Origin: Ipomoea triloba
Taxonomy: Eukaryota; Streptophyta; Magnoliopsida; Solanales; Convolvulaceae
DNA: 64,000 bases
Direction of reading: 5' to 3'
Assembly: GCF_003576645.1 (NCBI RefSeq)
Contig: NC_044930.1
Location: 15,466,776-15,530,775 of the forward strand
Below, piece by piece: positions 12,047 to 23,920 of this stretch (its first letter is position 1; each line of letters starts with the position of its first letter). The notes under the pieces were generated by a model. That model saw only the letters and a list, made by a program, of their open reading frames with translations, made no database searches and was not told the DNA's origin. The translations under genes were made by a program, and so were the position numbers.

Positions 12047-12432
12047 CCCTCCTTTAGGTTTAGGGCAAAAGAGATTTATATAGGTGACAAAAGGATACAA
12101 ATTTCCCAAAATGGCTCTTGGCCCGACCACGCATGCCACCACGCGTGGTGGTGGGTGTAGATGGTTACTAGAAAGATTCCACGCCCAGCCACACACGTGT
12201 GAGGCTGCGTGGGACGATATTGCATTGCGGCTTCGTTTGTCTTTTGCTCTATTTTAGCCTCAAATCCCTCTCCAACCTGTAAAATATCTAAAAACTTTTC
12301 CTATGATTGATGTAACAAAATTTTGGTCACATCTAAGCTAAAATGCATGCAATTGTTATGATCGGATGGCAAAACGTTACACTTCTAATCCATTTTAGAC
12401 CCTTTTTAATTATCATTCATGGTGCTTATCAC
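12047..12432. other. Non-coding flank, gypsy-LTR-like
   Basis: No gene. It contains CACGCATGCCACCACGCGTG-type inverted words at 12125-12210, related to those at 1640-1790. On the minus strand a TATA-like CTATATAAAT lies near 12075. It may be a fragment of an Athila-type LTR on the minus strand. Confidence 0.3.
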
Positions 12433-12836
12433 TTGGAGCTCCTCAATCTTTCTCGTGTTGTGCTCCACCGCTTCTCTTATCCGTGCAATTCCTCATCTTG
12501 CCTTGTAGAAACTCCATTTGTTCTTGGTGCAATTGCATAGGTAACTGGGGTATATGTCGGCCCTATCCATTCGAATACTTTGCTCAATTGCCCTGTCTTC
12601 GCAACCGAATTCTCTTAGCACACTCGGATCAAAGTATTCCTTCCAATTAAATTCTTTGACTTATACACATCCACAAGCACCAGTTGTTCATGAGTTAAGC
12701 CTCGGAGGTCCCTAGTTCCTCTTGCATTATGATCAACTTTTGGTGGTGGAGGTGGTGGTTGTGCTCTAGCTCTTGTTCGGCTAGTGTTTGCTTCCTCATA
12801 ATTCCTTTTCTTGCATTGCTCTTTGGTTCTTCCCAT
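12433..12836 (-). pseudogene. ORF1-like copy m1, internal deletion
   Basis: ATG at 12836. The N-terminal 60 or so codons and the extreme C-terminal and spacer sequence are present, but the centre is missing: sequence jumps from the TYTP region near 12540 straight to the QLHQEQM tail region. A frameshift follows KNLIGR. It is the outermost left copy and cannot encode the conserved core. Confidence 0.7.
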
Positions 12837-13099
12837 TTCCTACATATAGAGGTAAGTTGCATGAAAAATAAAGAAATGTAAGTCGGAACCCCACGCATAG
12901 GACACCTAATGTTTTAGTGGTACACATCTCAAACAAACATCATTCAATCAATGTTTTTTCTTTCTCCAAATATCTTCCTTCCTTTGGTCTTAGAGTGGCG
13001 GATTCCTTCATTGGCCTCCAAATGATGGTGGATGGAATTGGTTAGCCAATTGTGCTTGGAGCTCCTCAATCTTTTTCGTGTTGTGCTCCACCGCTTCTA

Positions 13100-14214
13100 T
13101 TATCCGTGCAATTCCTCATCTTGCCTTTTGCTTTGGGCTTGTAGAAACGCCATTTGTTCTTGGTGCAATTGCATATGAAAGGCTCTTGTAGATTCCCAAT
13201 CCATCATCACGGGTCCACCATGTTGGACGCCCACTCTACCTTGTTGTTCTTGCTCTTTATTTCCTTCATCATTTTCTTCCTCTTCTTCGTCTTCGTTTTC
13301 ACTAATTAGCACCTCCCAACTTAAGGTTCATAGCAAAGAAGTCTTGGACGGTAAATGCTTTCATCTCGGCTTCAAGTTTCTCACCAGTAAGATCCGCACC
13401 AAGCCCTAATCCTAGTAATAACTACGTTACCAACGGTCGTATAAAAACGGATTGAACATTTGGCTTATTTTGAGAGGCAAGCCACTTCTTCACTTGGACT
13501 CCCATGTAGATATCCGCTTCCTTTTCCATACTCCACATGTAAAACAAATCTTGCCGGTATGCCTTGTTCAAATTTGTTTTCATTCCCGACAAGTTGATTG
13601 CTAAATTAAGTACGATTGCCTTGAGATGATTCATTCGGATGTTTCTTGCCTTCAAGTTGCTAGAATTATACTCCGCATCATTCGTAATATGGGTCTGCAT
13701 CTCTATCGGAATCAAACTCCACATGGTACCTCCGGAAGTAAGGCATGCTCTTCTCATCACGGGTATGTAACCCAACTATCTAAGCTAGGTCATCAACCGA
13801 GTGATTATATCTCTTCCCAAAAAGCACATAAGAAATGGGTTTCCTGGCATTGTTTGGCTCTTTCTTTATGTTAAAGGAAGCAAGAAACCCATAGGTAACT
13901 GGGGAATATGTCGGCCCTATCCATTCGAATACTTTGCTCCATTGCGGGTGTCTTAGCAACCGATTTACCCTGTCTTCTCAACAGAATTCTTTTAGCACAC
14001 TCAGATCAAAGTATTTCCTTCCAATTAAATTCTTTGACCTATACACATCCACAAGCGCCAGTTGTTCATGAGTTAAGCCTCGGAGGACCCTTGTTCCTCT
14101 TGCATTATGATAAACTTGTGGTGGTGGAGGTGGTTGTTGTGCTCTAGCTCTTGTTCGGCTAGTGCTTGTTTCCTCATAATTCCTTTTCTTGGCTTGCTCT
14201 TTGGTTCTTCCCAT
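13100..14214 (-). pseudogene. ORF1-like copy m2, broken
   Basis: ATG at 14214, all blocks present, last codon before the common stop at 13100-13102. Breaks: TGA at 13978-13980 (after VLKEFC), a TAG at about 13784 in the SVDELA block, a frameshift near 13697 where GCGG is lost from the DAATH codons, and TAG at 13422-13424 after PLVT. The open frame 13775-13422 covers the NHLKAIVLNLAINLSG and LFYMWSMEKE blocks. Confidence 0.75.
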
Positions 14215-14477
14215 TTCCTACATATAGAGGTAAGTTGCTTGAAAAATAAAGAAATGTTTGTCGGAACCCCACGCTTAGGACACCTAATGTTTTAGTGGTA
14301 CATATCTCAAACAGACATCATTCAATCATTGTTTTTTCTTTCTTCAAATATCTTCCTTCCTTTGGTCTTGGAGTGGCGGATTCCTTCATTGGCCTCCATA
14401 TGATGGTGGATGGAATTGGTTAGCCAATTGTGCTTGGAGCTCCTCAATCTTTCTCGTGTTGTGCTCCACCGCTTTTC

Positions 14478-15594
14478 TTATCTGTGTAATTCCTCATCTT
14501 GCCTTGTGCTTTGGGCTTGTAGAAACGCCATTTGTTCTTGGTGCAATTGCATATGAAAGGCTCTTGTAGATTCCCAATCCATCATCACGAGTCCACCATG
14601 TTGGACGCCCTCTCTACCTTGTTGTTGTTGCTCTTCATTTCCTTCATCATCTTCTTCCTCTTCCTTATCACCAATCAGCGGGGTATCATCACCTCCAAAC
14701 CTAAGGTTCATACCAAACAAGTCTTTGACGGTAAATGCTTTCATCTCGGCTTCAAGTTTCTCACCAGTAAGATCCGCACCAAGCCCTAATCCTAGTAATA
14801 ACTCCGTTACCAACGGTCGTATAAAAACGGATTGAACATTTGGCTTATTTTGAGAGGCAAGCCACTTCTTCACTTGGACTCCCATGTAGATATCCGCTTC
14901 CTTTTCCATACTCCACATGTAAAACAAATCTTGCCGGTATGCCTTGTTCAAATTTGTTTTCATTCCCGACAAGTTGATTGCTAAATTAAGTACGATTGCC
15001 TTGAGATGATTCATTCGGATGTTTCTTGCCTTCAAGTTGCTAGAATTATACTCCGCATCATTCGTAATATGGGTCTGCATCTCTATCGGAATCAAACTCC
15101 ACATGGTACCTCCGGAAGTAAGGCATGCTCTTCTCATCACGAGTATGTAACCCAAGTATCTAAGCTAGGTCATCAACCGAGTGATTATATCTCTTCCCAA
15201 AAAGCACATAAGAAATGGGTTTCCTGGCATTGTTTGGCTCTTTCTTTATGTTAAAGGAAGCAAGAAACCCATAGGTAACTGGGGAATATGTCGGCCCTAT
15301 CCATTCGAATACTTTGCTCCATTGCGGGTGTCTTAGCAACCGATTTACCCTGTCTTCTCAACAGAATTCTTTTAGCACACTCAGATCAAAGTATTTCCTT
15401 CCAATTAAATTCTTTGACCTATACACATCCACAAGCGCCAGTTGTTCATGAGTTAAGCCTCGGAGGACCCTTGTTCCTCTTGCATTATGATAAACTTGTG
15501 GTGGTGGAGGTGGTTGTTGTGCTCTAGCTCTTGTTCGGCTAGTGCTTGTTTCCTCATAATTCCTTTTCTTGGCTTGCTCTTTGGTTCTTCCCAT
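14478..15594 (-). pseudogene. ORF1-like copy m3, near-identical to m2
   Basis: ATG at 15594. The first 1.1 kb matches m2 at a 1380-bp offset with very few differences, including the same TGA (15358-15360) and the same DAATH frameshift. Unlike m2 it keeps GAG after PLVT, so 15155-14478 is open for 225 codons through the acidic DKEEEEDDEGNEEQQQQG linker to DEELHR. m2 and m3 are therefore a very recent tandem duplication of an already broken copy. Confidence 0.8.
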
Positions 15595-15857
15595 TTCCTA
15601 CATATAGAGGTAAGTTGCTTGAAAAATAAAGAAATGTTTGTCGGAACCCCACGCTTAGGACACCTAATGTTTTAGTGGTACATATCTCAAACAGACATCA
15701 TTCAATCATTGTTTTTTCTTTCTTCAAATATCTTCCTTCCTTTGGTCTTGGAGTGGCGGATTCCTTCATTGGCCTCCATATGATGGTGGATGGAATTGGT
15801 TAGCCAATTGTGCTTGGAGCTCCTCAATCTTTCTCGTGTTGTGCTCCACCGCTTTTC

Positions 15858-16921
15858 TTATCTGTGTAATTCCTCATCTTGCCTTGTGCTTTGGACTTGT
15901 AGAAACGCCATTTGTTCTTGGTGCAATTGCATATGAAAGGCTCTTGTAGATTCCCAATCCATCATCACGAGTCCACCATGTTGGACGCCCTCTCTACCTT
16001 GTTGTTGTTGCTCTTCATTTCCTTCATAATCTTCTTCCTCTCATCACCTCCAAACCTAAGGTTCATACCAAAGAAGTCTTTGACGGTAAATGCTTTCATC
16101 TCGGCTTCAAGTTTCTCACCAGTAAGATCCGCACCAAGCCCTAATCCTAGTAATAACTCCGTTACCAACGGTCGTATAAAAATGGATTGAACATTTGGCT
16201 TATTTTGAGAGGCAAGCCACTTCTTCACTTGGACTCCCATGTAGATATCCGCTTCCTTTTCCATACTCCACATGTAAAACAAGTCTTGCCGGTATGCCTT
16301 GTTCAAATTTGTTTTCATTCCCGACAAGTTGATTGCTAAATTAAGTACGATTGCCTTGAGATGATTCATTCGGATGTTTCTTGCCTTCAAGTTGCTAGAA
16401 TTATACTCCGCATCATTCGTAATATGGGTCTGCATCTCTATCGGAATCAAACTCCACATGGTACCTCCGGAAGTAAGGCATGCTCTTCTCATCACGGGTA
16501 TGTAACCCAAGTATCTAAGCTAGCTCATCAACACATAAGAAATGGGTTTCCTGGCATTGTTTGGCTCTTTCTTTATGTTCAAGGAAGCAAGAAACCCACA
16601 GGTAACTGGGGTATATGTCGGCCCTATCCATTCGAAAACTTTGCTCCATTGCGGGTGTCTTAGAAACCGATTTACCCTGTCTTCTCAACCGAATTCTCTT
16701 AGCACACTTGGATCAAAGTATTTCCTTCCAATTAAATTCTTTGACTTATACACATCCGCAAGCGCCAGTTGTTCATGAGTTAAGCCTCGGAGGACCCTTG
16801 TTCCTCTTGCATTATGATCAACTTGTGGTGGTGGAGGTGGTGGTTGTGCTCTAGCTCTTGTTCAGCTAGTGCTTGCTTCCTCATAATTCCTTTTCTTGGA
16901 TTGCTCTTTGGTTCTTCCCAT
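15858..16921 (-). pseudogene. ORF1-like copy m4, broken
   Basis: ATG at 16921. A TGA replaces the CGA arginine codon at about codon 20 (CTAGCTGAACAAG on the coding strand versus CTAGCCGAACAAG elsewhere). A small deletion removes the LFGKRYNHS region near 16530, and about 28 bp of the acidic linker is missing near 16040, shifting the frame. The frame 16510-15965 (181 codons) spans the helical and WSMEKE blocks. Confidence 0.75.
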
Positions 16922-17059
16922 TTCCTATATATAGAGGTAAGTTGCATGAAAAATAAAGAAATGTTAGTCGGAACCCCACGCATAGGACACCTAATGTTTT
17001 AGTGGTACACATCTCAAACAGACATCATTCAATCATTGTTTTTTCTTTCTTCAAATATC

Positions 17060-17153
17060 TTCCTTCCTTTGGTCTTGGAGTGGCGGATTCCCTCATTAGC
17101 CTCAATATGATGGTGGATGGAATTGGTTAGCCAATTGTGCTTGGAGCTCCTCA
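17060..17153 (-). other. Partial unit at the orientation switch
   Basis: This is the 3' spacer end of a minus-strand unit (GGAGTGGCGGATTCC ... GCTTGGAGCTCCTC). At 17154 the sequence changes without linker to plus-strand ORF1 sequence starting within codon 40 or so of the gene. No repeat or element marks the switch. Confidence 0.75.
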
Positions 17154-18171
17154 AGAGGAACAAGGGTCCTCCGAGGCTTAATCATGAACAACTGGCGCTT
17201 GTGGATGTGTATATGTCAAAGAATTTAATTGAAGGGAAATACTTTGACCCGAATGTGCTAAGAGAATTCGGTTGCGAAGACAATGTAAATCGGTTGCTAA
17301 GACACCCGCAATGGAGGCAGACATATACCGCAGTTACCTATGGGTTTCTTGCTTCCTTAAACATAAAGAAAGAGCCAAACTATTCCAGGAAATCCATTTC
17401 TTATGTGCTTTCCGGGAAGAGGTATAATAACTCCGTTGATGAGCTAGATTTGATACTTGGGTTACATACCGTGATGAGATGAGCATGCCTTCCTTCCGGA
17501 GGTACCATGTGCAGTTTGATTCCGATAGAGATGCCGCGACCCATATTACGAATGATGCGGAGTATAACTCTAACAACTTAAAGGTAAGAAAGATCCTAAT
17601 GAATCATATCAAAGCAATCGTACTTAATTTAGCAATCAACTTGTCGGGAATGAAAACAAATTTGAGCAAGGCCTACCGGCAAGATTTGTTTTACATGTGG
17701 AGTATGGAGAAGGAAGCGGATGTCAACATGGGAATCCAAGTGAAGAAGTGGCTTGCCTCTAAAAATAAGCCAAATTTTCAATCCGTTTTTATAGGACCGT
17801 TGGTAACGGAGTTATTCTCTTGATTAGGGCTTGATGCAGATCTTACTGGTGAGAAAGTTGAAGCCGAGATGAAAGCATTTACCGTCAAAGACTTCTTTGC
17901 TATGAACCTTAAGTGGGGAGGTGATGATGCCCCACTAATTGGTGATAAGGAAGAGGAAGAAGAGGAAGAAGATAATGAAGCAAATGAAGAGCAACAACAA
18001 CAAGGTAGAGAGGATAATGAAGCAAATGAAGAGCAACAACAACAAGGTAGAGAGGGACCTGTGATGATGGATTGGGAATCTACAAGAGCCTTTCATATGC
18101 AATTGCCCCAAGAACAAATGGCGTTTCTACAAACCCAAAGCACAAGTCAAGATGAGGAATTGCACGGATAA
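17154..18171 (+). pseudogene. ORF1-like copy p1, lacks start
   Basis: Begins inside the N-terminal region at the orientation switch, so it has no ATG. Frames 17117-17482 and 17479-17823 cover the core. A TGA follows ELFS (17821-17823), where other copies have GGA. The acidic linker at 17971-18054 carries a perfect 42-bp tandem duplication. A few codons (VQHGG region) are missing after it. Confidence 0.75.
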
Positions 18172-18435
18172 GAGAAGCGGTGGAGCACAACACGAGAAAG
18201 ATTGAGGAACTCCAAGCACAATTGGCTAACCAATTCAATCCACCATCATATGGAGGCTAATGAAAGAATCCGCCACTACAAGGCCAAGGGAAGGAAGAGA
18301 TTTGAAGAAAGAAAAATACAATGATTGAATGATGTTCTTTTGAGATGTGTACCACTATAACATTATGTGCCCTATGCGTGGGGTTCCGACTTACATTTCT
18401 TTAATTTTCATGCAACATACCTCTTTTTGTAGGAA

Positions 18436-19551
18436 ATGGGAAGAACCAAAGAGTAAGCCAAGAAAATGAATTATGAGGAAGCAAGCACTAGCCGAACAAG
18501 AGCTAGAGTACAACAACCACCTCTACCACCACAAGTTGATCATAATGCAAGATGAACAAGGGTCCTCCGAGGCTTAATCATGAACAACTGGCGCTTGTGG
18601 CGGGTCAAAGAATTTAATTAAAGGGAAATACTTTGACCCGAATGTGCTAAGAGAATTCGGTTGCGTAGACAATGTAAATCGGTTGCTAAGACACCCGCAA
18701 TGGACCAAAGTATTCGAATGGAGAGGGCAAACATATACCCCAGTTACCTATGGGTTTCTTGCTTCCTTGAACATAAAGAAAGAGCCAAACTATGCCAGGA
18801 AATCCATTTCTTATGTGCTTTTCGGGAAGAGATATAATAACTCCGTTGATGAGCTAGCTTTGATACTTGGGTTACATACCGTGATGAGATGAGCATGCCT
18901 TCCTTCCGGAGGTACCATGTGCAGTTTGATTCTGATAGAGATGCCGCGACCCATATTACGAATGATGCGGAGTATAACTCTAGCAACTTAAAGGTAAGAA
19001 AGATCCTAATGAATCATCTCAAAGCAATCGTACTTAATTTGGCAATCAACTTGTCGGGAACGAAAATAAATTTGAACAAGGCCTATCGGCAAGGTTTGTT
19101 TTACATGTGTAGTATGGAGAAGGAAGCGGATGTCAATATGGTAATCCAAGTGAAGAAGTGGCTCGCCTCTCAAAATTGGCCAAATGTTCAATCCGTTTTT
19201 ATAGGACCGTTGGTAACGGAGTTATTCTCTGGATTAGGGCTTGATGCAGATCTTAATGGTGAGAAAGTTGAAGCCGAGATGAAAGCATTTACCGTCCAAG
19301 ACTTCTTTGCTATGAACCTTAAGTTGGGATGTTATGATGCCCCGCTAATTGGTGATAAGGAAGAGGAAGAAGAGGAAGAAGATAACGAAGCAAATGAAGA
19401 GCAACAACAAGGTAGAGAGGGCGTTCAACATGGTGGACCCGTGATGATGGATTGGGAATCTACAATAGCCTTTCATATGCAATTGTACCAAGAACAAATG
19501 GTGTTTCTACAAACCCAAAGCACAAGGCAAGATGAGGAATTGCACGGATAA
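18436..19551 (+). pseudogene. ORF1-like copy p2, broken near the start
   Basis: ATG at 18436 directly after an acceptor-like TTTTTGTAGGAA. Early breaks: TAA at codon 7 (KE then stop, CAA in intact copies), TGA for the arginine at about codon 38, and the 1-bp loss in the GLTHEQ region shared by most plus-strand copies. The core is open from 18889 to 19551 (220 codons) through to DEELHG. Confidence 0.75.
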
Positions 19552-19815
19552 TAGAAGCGGTGGAGCACAACACGAGAAAGATTGATGATTTCCAAGCAGA
19601 ATTGGCTAACCAATTCCATCCACCATCATATGGAGGCCAATGAAGGAATCCGCCACTACAAGGCCAAGGGAAGGAAGAGATTTGAAGAAAGAAAAATACA
19701 ATTATTGAATGATGTTCTTTTGAGATGTGTACCACTATAACATTATGTGCCCTATGCGTGGGGTTCCGACTTACATTTTTTTAATTTTCATGCAACTTAC
19801 CTCTTTTTGTAGGAA

Positions 19816-21015
19816 ATGGGAAGAACCAAAGAGTAAGCCAAGAAAATGAATTATGAGGAAGCAAGCACTAGCCGAACAAGAGCTAGAGTACAACAACCAC
19901 CTCCACCACCACAAGTTGATCATAATGCAAGATGAACAAGGGTCCTCCGAGGCTTAATCATGAACAACTGGCGCTTGTGGCGGGTCAAAGAATTTAATTA
20001 AATGAACAACTGGCGCTTGTGGCGGGTCAAAGAATTTAATTAAAGGGAAATACTTTGACCCGAATGTGCTAAGAGAATTCGGTTGCGGGAAATACTTTGA
20101 CCCGAATGTGCTAAGAGAATTCGGTTGCGAAGACAATGTAAATCGGTTGCTAAGACACCCGCAATGGACCAAAGTATTCGAATGGAGAGGGCAGACATAT
20201 ACCCCAGTTACCTATGGGTTTCTTGCTTCCTTGAACATAAAGAAAGAGCCAAACTATGCCAGGAAATCCATTTCTTATGTGCTTTTCGGGAAGAGATATA
20301 ATAACTCCGTTGATGAGCTAGCTTTGATACTTGGGTTACATACCATGATGAGATGAGCATGCCTTCATTCCGGAGGTACCATGTGCAGTTTGATTCCGAT
20401 AGAGATGCCGCGACCCATATTACGAATGATGCGGAGTATAACTCTAGCAACTTAAAGGTAAGAAAGATCCTAATGAATCATCTCAAAGCAATCGTACTTA
20501 ATTTGGCAATCAACTTGTCGGGAACGAAAACAAATTTGAACAAGGCCTACCGGCAAGGTATGTTTTACATGTGCAGTATGGAGAAGGAAGCGGATGTCAA
20601 TATGGGAATCCAAGTGAAGAAGTGGCTCGCCTCTCAAAATTGGCCAAATGTTCAATCCGTTTTTATAGGACCGTTGGTAACGGAGTTATTCTCTGGATTA
20701 GGGCTTGATGCAGATCTTAATGGTGAGAAAGTTGAAGCCGAGATGAAAGCATTTACCGTCCAAGACTTCTTTGCTATGAACCTTAGGTTGGGAGGTGATG
20801 ATGCCCTGCTAATTGGTGATAAGGAAGAGGAAGAAGAGGAAGAAGATAACGAAGCAAATGAAGAGTAACAACAAGGTAGAGAGGGCGTTCAACATGGTGG
20901 ACCCGTGATGATGGATTGGGAATCTACAATAGCCTTTCATATGCAATTGTACCAAGAACAAATGGTGTTTCTACAAACCCAAAGCACAAGGCAAGATGAG
21001 GAATTGCACGGATAA
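19816..21015 (+). pseudogene. ORF1-like copy p3, with two 42-bp duplications
   Basis: ATG at 19816, with the same early TAA and TGA as p2. Relative to p2 it differs most clearly by two perfect 42-bp tandem duplications at 19960-20043 and 20045-20128. The core frame 20353-20868 ends at a TAA in the acidic linker (EANEE then stop, CAA in p2). Confidence 0.75.
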
Positions 21016-21279
21016 TAGAAGCGGTAGAGCACAACACGAGAAAGATTGAGGAACTCCAAGCACAATTGGCTAACCAATTCCATCCACCATCATATGGAGG
21101 CCAATGAAGGAATCCGCCACTACAAGGCCAAGGGAAGGAAGAGATTTGAAGAAAGAAAAAAACAATGACTGAATGATGTTCTTTTGAGATGTGTACCACT
21201 AAAACATTAGGTTCCCTATGCGTGGGGTTCCGACTTACATTTCTTTAATTTTCATGCAAGTTACCTCTTTTTGTAGGAA

Positions 21280-22387
21280 ATGGGAAGAACCAAAGAGCAA
21301 GCCAAGAAAACGAATTATGAGGAAGCAAGCACTAGCCGAACAAGAGCTACAGCACAACCACCACCACCACAAGTTGATCATAATGCAAGAGGAACAAGGG
21401 TCCTCCGAGGCTTAAGTCATGAACAATTGGCGCTTGTGGATGTGTATAAGTCAAAGAATTTAATTGGAGTGAAATACTTTGATCCGAGTATGCTAAGAGA
21501 ATTCGGTTGCGAAGATAGGGTAAATCGGTTGCTAAGACACCTGCAATGGAGCAAAGTATTTGAATGGAGAGGGTCGACATATACCGCAGTTACCTATGGG
21601 TTTCTTGCTTCCTTGAACATAAAGAAAGAGCCAAACAATGCTAAGAAATCCATTTCTTATGTGATATAATCACTTCGTTGATGAGCTAGCTTTGATACTT
21701 GGGTTACATACCCGTGACGAGATGAGCCTGCTTTACTTACAGTGGTACCATGTGGAGTTTGATTCCGATAGAGATGCCGCGACCCATATTACGAATGATG
21801 CGGAGTATAACTCTAGCATCTTAAAGGCAAGAAAATTCCGAATGAATCATCTCAAGGCAATCGTACTTAATTTAGCAATCAACTTGTCGGGAATGAAAAA
21901 AAATTTGAACAAGGTCTACCGGCTAGATTTGTTTTACATGTGGAGTATGGAGAAGGAAGCGGATGTCAACATGGGAGTCCAAATGAATAAGTGGCTTGCC
22001 TCTCAAAATAAGCCAAATATTCAATCCGTTTTAATAGGATCGTTGGTAACGGAGTTATTCCTAGGATAGGGGCTTGATGCAGATCTTACTGGTGAGAAAG
22101 TTGAAGCCGAGATGAAAGCATTTACCGTCCAAGACTTCTTTGCAATGAACCTTAAGTTGGGAGGTGATGATGCCCCGCTAATTGGTGATAAGGAAGAGGA
22201 AGAAGAGGAAGAAGATGATGAAGGAAATGAAGAGCAACAACAACAAGGTAAAGTGGGCGTTCAACATGGTGGACCCGTGATGATGGATTGGGAATCTACA
22301 AGGGTATTTCATATGCAATTGCACTAAGAACAAATGGCGTTTTTACAAGCCCAAAGCACAAGGCAAGATGAGGAATTGCACGGATAA
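21280..22387 (+). pseudogene. ORF1-like copy p4, best-preserved N terminus
   Basis: ATG at 21280; 129 codons are open (MGRTKEQAKKTNYEE to KKSISYVI). This copy keeps the reading frame through the GLSHEQLAL region, unlike most other plus copies. A 14-bp deletion near 21664 (CTTTTCGGGAAGAG absent) shifts the frame. Later breaks: TAG at 22067-22069 and a stop in QLH (22325-22327). Confidence 0.75.
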
Positions 22388-22582
22388 GAGAAGCGGTGGA
22401 GCACAACACGAGAAAGATTGAGAAGCTCCAAGCACAATTGGCTAACCAATTCCATCCACAATCATATGGAGGCCAATGAAGGAGTTCGCCACTCGAAAGC
22501 CAAATGAAGGAAGAGATTTGAAGAAAGAAAAAACAATGATTGAATGATGTCTGTTTGAGATGTGTACCACTAAAACATTAGG

Positions 22583-22762
22583 TTCCCTATGCGTGGGGTT
22601 CCGACTTACATTTCTTTATTTTTCTTCCCTATGCGTGGGGTTCCGACTTACATTTCTTTATTTTTCATGCATATGCGTGGGGTTCCGACTTACATTTCTT
22701 TATTTTTCATGCAACTTACCGGGGTTCCGACTTACATTTCTTTATTTTTCATGCAACTTACC
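22583..22762. repeat. Staircase of three 42-bp duplications in a unit spacer
   Basis: Perfect adjacent pairs: 22583-22624/22625-22666, 22630-22671/22672-22713 and 22679-22720/22721-22762. Each pair is exactly 42 bp and each starts partway through the previous one. Other units carry this sequence once. Confidence 0.9.
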
Positions 22763-22776
22763 TCTTTTTGTAGGAA

Positions 22777-23656
22777 ATGGGAAGAACTAAAGAGCATACA
22801 TAGAAAAGGAATTATGAGGAAGCAAGCACTAGCCGAACAAGAGCTAGAGCACAACCACCACCTCCACCACCACAAGTTGATCATAATGCAAGAGGAACAA
22901 GGGTCCTCCGAGGCTTGATCATGAACAACTGGCGCTTGTGGATATGTATATGTCAAAGAATTTAATTGAAGGGAAATACTTTGACCCGAATGTGCTAAGA
23001 GAATTCGGTTGCGAAGACAATGTAAATCGGTTGCTAAGATACCCGCAATGGAGCAAAGTACTCGAATGGAGATGGCCGACATATGCCCTAGTTACCTATG
23101 GGTTTCTTGCTTCCTTGAACATAAAGAAAGAGCCAAACAATGCTAAGAAATCCATTTCTTATGTGATATAATCACTTCGTTGATGAGCTAGCTTTGATAC
23201 TTGGGTTACATACCCGTGATGAGATGAGCCTGCTTTACTTACAATGGTACCATGTGGAGTTTGATTCCGATAGAGATGCCGCGACCCATATTACGAATGA
23301 TGCGGAGTATAACTCTAGCATCTTAAAGGCAAGAAAGATCCGAATGAATCATCTCAAGGCAATCGTACTTAATTTAGCAATCAACTTGTCGGGAATGAAA
23401 ACAAATTTGAACAAGGTCTACCGAGCAAGGAGGTGATGATGCCCCACTAATTGGTGATAAGGAAGAGGAAGAAGAGGAAGAAGATAATGAAGCAAATGAA
23501 GAGCAACAACAACAAGGTAGAGAGGACATTCATCATGGTGGACCTGTGATGATGGATTGGGAATCTACAAGAGCCTTTCATATGCAATTGCACAAAGAAC
23601 AAATGGCGTTTCTACAAACCCAAAGCACAAGTCAAGATGAGGAATTGCACGGATAA
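22777..23656 (+). pseudogene. ORF1-like copy p5, internal deletion
   Basis: ATG at 22777; a stop lies at about codon 9 (EHT then TAG). It carries the same 14-bp deletion as p4 near 23164, so the two share a parent. At about 23430 the gene jumps from NLNKVYRA to the GGDDAPLIGDKEE linker, losing the WSMEKE block. Confidence 0.75.
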
Positions 23657-23920
23657 GAGAAGCGATGGAGCACAACACGAGAATGATTGAGGAGCTCCAA
23701 GCACAATTGGCTATCCAATTCCATCCACCATCATATGGAGGCCAATGAAGGAATCCGCCACTCCAAGGCCAAAGGAAGGAAGAGATTTGAAGGAACAAAA
23801 AAACAATGATTGAATGATGTTCTTTTGAGATGTGTACCACTAAAACATTAGGTGTCCTATGCGTGGGGTTACGACTTACATTTCTTTATATTTCATGCAA
23901 CTTACCGCTTTTTGTAGGAA

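Noticed and set aside
22589..22918. MRGVPTYISLFFMQL frame preceding each ORF1 copy
   Set aside because: It overlaps the ORF1 start in another frame and spans the acceptor-like tract. It looks conserved only because the DNA is duplicated.
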